Assembly (NCBI GenBank): GCA_030524425.1 | Contig: JAUNGN010000002.1 | Coordinates: 1 to 64,000 of the forward strand | Source: Clostridia bacterium | GTDB lineage: Bacteria; Bacillota; Clostridia; Lachnospirales; CAG-274 | Length of the DNA: 64,000 nt | Reading direction: 5' to 3' | Part shown: piece by piece, positions 58,761 through 64,000 of the stretch | Numbering within the stretch: the stretch's first letter is position 1 | Layout of the letters: every line of letters begins with the position of its first letter | Translations under genes and position numbers: made by a program | The notes under the pieces: model-generated | What the model saw: the letters and a program-made list of their open reading frames with translations, nothing else | The model's database searches: none | Told to the model about the DNA's origin: nothing

Positions 58761-59073
58761 TTCTTTCATCCTCCATTATTTTAAAACAGTCATAAAACAA
58801 CTTTATGTATTATCAAAGCTGTCTGATAAATATTACCTTTTAATTTATTGGGGGCAGGGTTTATTTTGCAAGGAAAATAATGCCTGTCATAATAAAAGGC
58901 TTTATAATTATACTGAAAACAAAGGGAAATAAACTCATTTTGTTTTTTCGTATAAATTGTATTATAATACAAAATACGGTACAATGTCAATAGTGAATTC
59001 CACAATTCAAGGACAAATGTTTTTATGACACAGTACTTTCAAAATATTTTTATGGAAATCTGAATATTATAAT
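58761..59073. other. Spacer with long serC leader
   Basis: The minus-strand promoter at 58961-58990 leaves a leader of about 190 bases before serC. I could not match it to a known riboswitch or T-box: no T-box sequence is present. The rest is AT-rich, upstream of the end of the pectate lyase gene. Confidence 0.5.
58961..58990 (-). promoter_or_regulatory. Promoter of serC-serA
   Basis: On the minus strand TTGACA (58985-58990) and TATAAT (58961-58966) are 18 bases apart. Confidence 0.75.
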
Positions 59074-61119
59074 TTAAAATACAGTACTGAAAATATTTGA
59101 AGCAATTACCCTGTTGCTGTCTGCATAATTAATAAGTCTTAAGGCGGCAGCCCTTATATCATCTTCCTTAGCTGAACCGTCATTTATTGCAATAGTCACA
59201 CCGCTTGATGCGGCGGGCTTATTGTTTCCCGATGCTCCTGACCAGCCAAATACATTGGTCCACTTATAGGCTGTATACTTTGCAAGATGATAGTTAATTT
59301 TATTGCCGAAAGAAATACAGCTATCAGCCCATATTTTTGCTGCCGAATTATTCTGGTCAAAGCCGTTAGCTCCATGGTCAAAGGCTATACAGTTAGTCAT
59401 ATATCTTTCGGAATTTGATTCTGTAGTAACACTTCCAAGCTTAAATCCGTTAGGATTGCCCTGCCAGTAATCAGAGCTTGCAATGGATGATGCATTTAAA
59501 GCTCCCTTGGCAGTAGGAATTGTTCCGAATATTGTATCAAGTTTACCGTAATATGTATCTGAAGATGATGTTTTGGAACACAATGTACCGTTGTTATACT
59601 GAGTGACAAAATCATCATACTTATCAGGATATACTGCCTTATATCTCATTATAAAAGGTAAATTTTCATCAAGAGGCAAACCATTTATATAATCAGTATA
59701 GCCAAAGCAGTTTGCGGCAGAGCCGTTGCTCCAGCACATACAGTTTGTATAATCAATTCTGTAAGTCCAATGGCTGCCGTCTGTAAAGTTTTGTTTCTCT
59801 TCGGGATAATCATAGCTGTCCCATCCGTCGTCTGCATTTTCCCATGCATAGCAGTCAATACAAACATTCTTGTTTGCATCAATAACGGCAGTGTCAGCAG
59901 TTGATACAGGCCCTGCACTCAGCTTTATGGCAAAACCGTCGGCATTGCCTCCCAATGTAAATACATCGCAGTTTCTGTAGCTGTAAACACATTTCAGTGT
60001 ATTTGCACAGGCGCCTCCCGTAACCTGAATACCGCTGTCATTGTTATATCTTACAATACAGTTTTCAATAAGGTTGCCTTTTGCTCCCGTACCCTTAATC
60101 TGTATACCGTTATCATGAGCCTTTTCAATAACAAGGTTTTTAACCACATTATCGGCACTGTTTATTCTTAAGCCTACATCACTGTCAGAAGATGATTCGT
60201 TAACAATATCCCTGCCTGCCATATTTTCAAAATTAAGGACGGGAAAAACACCGTTTTCATCGGGAACACCAATAACAGACTGATTTCCCTTCAGCTGAAT
60301 TCTTTCCTCCATATCAATGTCATTCATTACATAGACTTTAACTCCGGAATCGGAAAGAGCTGCTGCCAGTTCACTGTAATCCGTAACTTCAATACCGTCG
60401 GAGGTGTCTATGACCTGAACTGTTGTAGTTTCGCTTGTAGGCTCATAAATATTATTCAAAATCCAGCCTGCATCCCTCACATCAATTATGCCGTCATTAT
60501 TTCCGTTGGCAGCAGACAGTTTAACTTCATCTTTTATGATTTCACTGCCTGTTAAATATCTTAGCAGCAAAGCAGCATCATATTTGTTTACATTGCCGTC
60601 ACCGTCAATATCCCCCTTAATATTGTTAATATTATTATAAGCAACACCAATTGACTTAATACTTATACCTCCCCCCTTGGGAGTAATTGTAATTTCCTCG
60701 CCATATCCGCTGTAGCTTACGCTTTCCGTATTTTCTCCCGACATAGGAGCAGTTATATCGCTGCCCAGCTTATTTCCGCTGCTGTCAGTTACAACTGCAT
60801 AACGGTCCGTTGAGGTATTGTTGCTTTTAAGTTTTAATGTAATTGTGCAGGGACCTGCTGCTTTAAAGGATACCTTGTTTGCGGAGCCTTGAAGCTTTAA
60901 ATATGTACCGTCAAAATTAACGGTTTTTTCACCGTTAGCGCAAATAACAAGATTATTCCATTCAAAATCAGCGGAATGAGTTGTTCTGTCACTGTTTGAT
61001 GACATTGTCCATGTAATATTTTTGGTAATAACCGTTGCTGAATAAGCCTTTGCAGTCACAGTACTTATACACATTACCAAAGATACTGCAAAAGCTGACA
61101 GTTTTTTAACTGCATTCAT
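59074..61119 (-). CDS. Secreted dockerin-containing pectate lyase (PL9-like)
   Basis: The 681-residue exported protein has a signal peptide (about 1-27), an N-terminal beta-sandwich possibly binding carbohydrate (about 30-155), a type I dockerin (about 168-224), and a right-handed beta-helix (about 235-681). The dockerin has two calcium-type repeats, GDIDGDGNVNKYDAALLLRY and GNNDGIIDVRDAGWILNNI. The beta-helix contains LGGNADGFAIKLSAG and WENADDGWDSYDYP, which match PL9-type pectate lyases. The dockerin should bind a cohesin elsewhere, pointing to a cellulosome-like complex; no cohesin is in the window. AAGGAGGT precedes the ATG. Confidence 0.85.
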   Translation of the reverse strand: MNAVKKLSAFAVSLVMCISTVTAKAYSATVITKNITWTMSSNSDRTTHSADFEWNNLVICANGEKTVNFDGTYLKLQGSANKVSFKAAGPCTITLKLKSNNTSTDRYAVVTDSSGNKLGSDITAPMSGENTESVSYSGYGEEITITPKGGGISIKSIGVAYNNINNIKGDIDGDGNVNKYDAALLLRYLTGSEIIKDEVKLSAANGNNDGIIDVRDAGWILNNIYEPTSETTTVQVIDTSDGIEVTDYSELAAALSDSGVKVYVMNDIDMEERIQLKGNQSVIGVPDENGVFPVLNFENMAGRDIVNESSSDSDVGLRINSADNVVKNLVIEKAHDNGIQIKGTGAKGNLIENCIVRYNNDSGIQVTGGACANTLKCVYSYRNCDVFTLGGNADGFAIKLSAGPVSTADTAVIDANKNVCIDCYAWENADDGWDSYDYPEEKQNFTDGSHWTYRIDYTNCMCWSNGSAANCFGYTDYINGLPLDENLPFIMRYKAVYPDKYDDFVTQYNNGTLCSKTSSSDTYYGKLDTIFGTIPTAKGALNASSIASSDYWQGNPNGFKLGSVTTESNSERYMTNCIAFDHGANGFDQNNSAAKIWADSCISFGNKINYHLAKYTAYKWTNVFGWSGASGNNKPAASSGVTIAINDGSAKEDDIRAAALRLINYADSNRVIASNIFSTVF

Positions 61120-61247
61120 AAGTATACCTCCTTATTATTTATAAATTAATTTTAATATATTTAATATAATTTGTAAAGTAAATGTAAACAAATTTAATAA
61201 ATTTCATTTAATAATCTATCATTTATGTTACATATTGAACAAAATTA

Positions 61248-61276
61248 TTGAATTAAACCGGGGAATATATTATACT
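61248..61276 (+). promoter_or_regulatory. Promoter of the foldase-like lipoprotein gene
   Basis: TTGAAT (61248-61253) and TATACT (61271-61276) at 17-base spacing. Confidence 0.7.
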
Positions 61277-61307
61277 TAAAGAGATTATACAAAGGTGGAG
61301 ATGTCTT

Positions 61308-62258
61308 ATGAAAAAATTAATAATATTTATACTGGCATTGGTGCTTACAGGCTGTATGGGTTCAAAGGATTATGTGGTAAAAATAGGTAAAGACAAAATA
61401 AGCCGTGGTGAATATCTTGTTTACCTTATGGAGCAAAAAAAGAATTTTGAAAATCAGGGGGGCAGTGATATCTGGGAGGCTGATTTTGACGGTGTAAGTG
61501 CCGAGGAGATTGCAAAACAAAACGCTGTCAATACCCTTGTCATGGTTAAAACTGCCGTAAAACAGACTAAGGAGCTTGGCATTACACTGACTGAGGATGA
61601 TGAAAAAAAGGCTGAGGCTCAGACTGAGGAGCTTCTTAATGATTTTAAGCAGGAGGATCTTAAAAATCTTGACCTTAACAGGGACAAGATTTATAAAATT
61701 ATGGAAGAGGTTGCATTGCAGAATAAGGTATATGCATATGTAACAGACAGCTATGCCATAAATGAGGCTGAGTTTAAAGAGTATCTTACTCAATATTATG
61801 AGGAGCATAAGGCTGAGTTTACAAGCTATAAAATAAAGGAAATTTTTCTTCAGCCCGATATTGAGGGTACAGAAAACAGGGATAAAATAAATTCTGTCTT
61901 TAACAGTATAAAAAACGGCACATCCTTTGATGAGGCTCTTTCAGAAATTTCGCCTGAAATCAGTTCAGATGCTGTTGAGCTTGATTCAAGCCTTTATACG
62001 GAAAATACATTGCAGCAGATATATTCTCACAATAAAGGGGATTGTTTCCTTGTTGAGGATACTGACGGATATCATATTTTTGAAATTGCTGATATTGTGA
62101 ACAGCTCAATTGAAAGTATTGAACCTCAGATAAGAGAGCAATATACAAATGATAAAAAACAGGCTATATATCAGGCACAAAATGACAGCTGGCAGGGGGA
62201 TATAACTGTTGAAAAAAATGACGAGGTGTGGAATAATATAAGTATAGTTAAAGAATAA
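61308..62258 (+). CDS. PrsA/SurA-like foldase lipoprotein
   Basis: The 316-residue lipoprotein has a signal with lipobox LTGC at residues 13-16, so Cys16 is the lipid-modified residue. A SurA-N-like helical region (about 25-165) is followed by a parvulin-like PPIase part (about 170-265), with IKEIFLQPDIEG and NKGDCFLVEDTDGYHIFEIA. A helical tail follows. It probably helps secreted proteins fold outside the membrane, which fits the neighbouring exported enzymes. The PPIase domain is short and may be inactive. GGTGGAG precedes the ATG. Confidence 0.75.
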   Translation: MKKLIIFILALVLTGCMGSKDYVVKIGKDKISRGEYLVYLMEQKKNFENQGGSDIWEADFDGVSAEEIAKQNAVNTLVMVKTAVKQTKELGITLTEDDEKKAEAQTEELLNDFKQEDLKNLDLNRDKIYKIMEEVALQNKVYAYVTDSYAINEAEFKEYLTQYYEEHKAEFTSYKIKEIFLQPDIEGTENRDKINSVFNSIKNGTSFDEALSEISPEISSDAVELDSSLYTENTLQQIYSHNKGDCFLVEDTDGYHIFEIADIVNSSIESIEPQIREQYTNDKKQAIYQAQNDSWQGDITVEKNDEVWNNISIVKE

Positions 62259-62310
62259 TTATAGAATAATTCAATTTCGGTCAGTTAAAAATTAGTTTTT
62301 TGACTGCCTA

Positions 62311-62338
62311 AAAGGGGTGCTGTATTCAGCACCCCTTT
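62311..62338. terminator. Bidirectional terminator
   Basis: A 12-bp perfect stem AAAGGGGTGCTG/CAGCACCCCTTT with loop TATT lies between converging genes. Confidence 0.85.
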
Positions 62339-62350
62339 AATCAGCTTAAT

Positions 62351-63421
62351 TTAGTTAAATACCGCAGTTTTGGTTTCTCCTATCCAGTTTACTTCTGCAC
62401 CAAGCTCTTCTCCCAGTGCTCTGAAAGGCACGAACATTCTGCCGTTACTTATTTCGGCACAAATACCGCCTTCAATTAATTTTTCATCACCGTTTACAAT
62501 CATTACATCAGAGCCTGCCTTAAAGGAAATACTTTTACCCCTGTAATTAATAACGGCAGTTTTTGTATCACCGTCCCAGGATATAATATTTACACTGCCA
62601 TTACCGCTATAGCCGTCAGCAAGAGCAATACTTACTGCCCTTAAGGGAATAAGTGTTGAGCCTGTACCGGCCTGTATATAGGGAGCTGCGTCAATTATCT
62701 GCTTTATTCCGTTTACTGTCATAACCGGACTGCCTATGGAAACCTCCACCTTATTATAAACAAGGGTCTTTTCCTCTGTAGTAATTTCTGTAGTGTTTTC
62801 TTTTGTAACAGCTTCGGTTGTTTCTGTGTTTATATTACCTTCATTAAATATGTAATTGCCGTAGCTTAATGAACGGTCGTTTGTCTTGCCTGTTATTTTA
62901 AGTCTGACAGGACCGTTTTCCTTTACATAAACAGGTAAAGGAATAGAGTAATAGGGTTCGTCGGCGGAATTGTTAAATTTGGCAAGAGATCTGTCAGCGT
63001 ATTCACTTGGAATATTACACAAGTCAACTCTTATATTATAATTATCAAGCCTTGTGATTTTATAGGGAACCTGTGATATAATTCTGTCTGTCATGGCGTC
63101 ATAAAAGCCGTCTTTTCCATTCCATTTATAATTCTTGTAGCCTTTATACTGATAACCTGTCCCTCTGCCGTTATAGCCGATTTCTTCGGAATTGCCTGTG
63201 CCATTAATAACATTAGCGGAAAATACAGCTGCATTTTCAAATTCAATCTCAATATAGGCACCTGTTGCAACCTCATTGTTAGGTTCTATAATAAGGCTTG
63301 CAGAAACTGCCTGACCTGCAGTCTTTACTGTGCCTGTTTCCTTAATTGTATTTCTGGAGCCTGCATAGACGGCTGTTGACATTGTTAATATAATTGCTAA
63401 GGTTAAAAATAGTCTTTTCAT
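62351..63421 (-). CDS. Secreted stalk-domain protein related to the S-layer-like protein
   Basis: The 356-residue exported protein has a signal peptide (about 1-20), an N-terminal region (about 25-195), a Thr/Glu linker (TTEAVTKENTTEITTEEKT near 203), and a C-terminal stalk domain (about 225-356) with STLIPLRAVSIAL and RMFVPFRALGEELGA. The N-terminal part includes YYSIPLPVYV, which resembles YYDIALPIV in the S-layer-like protein at 0.9-3.6 kb, so it may be a short paralogue. GAGGG precedes the ATG. No enzyme motif is seen. Confidence 0.7.
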   Translation of the reverse strand: MKRLFLTLAIILTMSTAVYAGSRNTIKETGTVKTAGQAVSASLIIEPNNEVATGAYIEIEFENAAVFSANVINGTGNSEEIGYNGRGTGYQYKGYKNYKWNGKDGFYDAMTDRIISQVPYKITRLDNYNIRVDLCNIPSEYADRSLAKFNNSADEPYYSIPLPVYVKENGPVRLKITGKTNDRSLSYGNYIFNEGNINTETTEAVTKENTTEITTEEKTLVYNKVEVSIGSPVMTVNGIKQIIDAAPYIQAGTGSTLIPLRAVSIALADGYSGNGSVNIISWDGDTKTAVINYRGKSISFKAGSDVMIVNGDEKLIEGGICAEISNGRMFVPFRALGEELGAEVNWIGETKTAVFN

Positions 63422-63454
63422 TAAATATACCCTCTTAAAAATATACTGTTTAAA

Positions 63455-64000
63455 TTAATTAAAATATGCAGTTTTGCTTTCGCTGTCCCAGCTCACCTTT
63501 GCACCAAAAGCCTCGCCTAATGCTCTGAAAGGTACAAACATTCTGCTGTTTGTTATTTCAGCCTTTACACCGTTAGCCATATTAAAGGCATTGCCGTTAA
63601 TATAAGCTGTATTGGAGCCTGCAGTAAATTCAATTACATTATTGTTATAGCTTATTACGGCAGTTTTACTTTCAGCGTTCCATTCCACACAATCCTCATT
63701 GCCTATAATTCCCTGGCTTACAGCTCTTAAAGGAATCATAGTTGAGCTTGATTCCTTCTGTATGTAAGCAGGTACATCAATGGCAGCAGCTTTATTGTTT
63801 ACAACAATATTGTTTGCACCGATTTGCACCTGTACCTTGTTGTTAAGCGTATTTTCGGTATTATTGTTTTTATCTTCTTCCGTTGTGGTTTCGGTAGTGG
63901 TTTCGGTTACGTCAGTCGTTGCGGCAGCTGCAAGACTGCTGTTTATTCCTTTGCTTCCCGTACTGCTTATAGAGCTTCCGTTGCCGTCAATTTCAACATC
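63455..64000 (-). CDS. Stalk-domain protein, C-terminal part (5' end outside the window)
   Basis: The reading frame is open from the window edge, so only the last 181 residues are seen. A Ser/Gly-rich segment is followed by a TTDVTETTTETTTEEDK linker, then a stalk domain (about the last 130 residues) with STMIPLRAVSQGI and RMFVPFRALGEAFGA. By analogy with the esterase at 50.8-55.4 kb, a large extracellular enzyme or binding module probably lies upstream. A GTG at 63829 is an internal codon, not a credible start. Confidence 0.8.
   Translation of the reverse strand, partial: DVEIDGNGSSISSTGSKGINSSLAAAATTDVTETTTETTTEEDKNNNTENTLNNKVQVQIGANNIVVNNKAAAIDVPAYIQKESSSTMIPLRAVSQGIIGNEDCVEWNAESKTAVISYNNNVIEFTAGSNTAYINGNAFNMANGVKAEITNSRMFVPFRALGEAFGAKVSWDSESKTAYFN

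Noticed and set aside
58790-59005. 71-residue minus-strand reading frame upstream of serC
   Set aside because: It contains the serC promoter boxes and has no ribosome-binding site.
61362-61808. 148-residue minus-strand hydrophobic frame
   Set aside because: It is antisense to the lipoprotein gene, which has a promoter, ribosome-binding site and lipobox; the antisense frame has none.

Overview
The window is AT-rich DNA (roughly one third G+C by eye) from a low-GC Gram-positive bacterium, most likely a gut-type member of the Clostridia. It holds the chromosomal replication-origin neighbourhood: parB-parA with three parS sites, dnaA-dnaN-yaaA-recF-gyrB-gyrA, and the rpmG-secE-nusG-rplK-rplA operon. 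Genes left of about 25.7 kb mostly run on the minus strand and genes to the right mostly on the plus strand up to about 55 kb, as expected if replication starts near dnaA. Secreted pectin-degrading enzymes, one with a dockerin, and several surface proteins with a copper-amine-oxidase-N-type stalk domain suggest an anaerobic plant-polysaccharide degrader. A Monoglobus- or Lachnospirales-like organism fits, but the species cannot be named from this sequence.

Layout. 0-3.6 kb: two small conserved genes and a large S-layer-like stalk protein (minus). 4-16 kb: a compact PBSX/xkd-like contractile-phage structural cluster (plus), with portal, scaffold, capsid, connectors, sheath, tube, baseplate, fibre, a frameshifted tail chaperone, large terminase and hub. 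It has no recognisable integrase, repressor, lysis gene, small terminase or tape-measure gene, and its order is rearranged. 16-25.6 kb (minus): sugar ABC ATPase, an ArpU/RinA-like phage-type regulator, a T-box-controlled serS unit, a HAD phosphatase, parB-parA and argS. 25.7-37 kb (plus): amidohydrolase and the dnaA-to-gyrA cluster. Arrays of hairpin repeats interrupt this cluster on both sides of gyrB, and a DUF559 nuclease gene sits directly before gyrA. 37.4-38.2 kb: six tRNA genes. 38.3-44.5 kb: signal peptidase, DUF1858, the secE-nusG-rplKA operon, and a MarR/kinase/MATE group. 44.5-50.5 kb: a Cys-rich small protein (minus), nadC-nadA-proC, RseC-like (minus), a two-gene chromate transporter, a DnaA-box cluster and hpf. 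50.8-64 kb: a bifunctional pectin esterase, a REP-associated tyrosine transposase with its palindromes, serC-serA, a dockerin pectate lyase, a foldase-like lipoprotein and two more stalk-domain proteins, the last cut by the window edge.

How the genes work together. ParA/ParB with parS, DnaA with its boxes and the gyrase genes form the replication/segregation block. serS under a T-box and serC-serA cover serine charging and synthesis. The esterase and lyase attack pectin outside the cell. The shared stalk domain may be the device that holds surface proteins at the envelope. The most unusual parts are the domesticated-looking contractile particle cluster with a clear -1 frameshift site, and two distinct families of hairpin repeats, each associated with its own nuclease-type gene (DUF559; RAYT).
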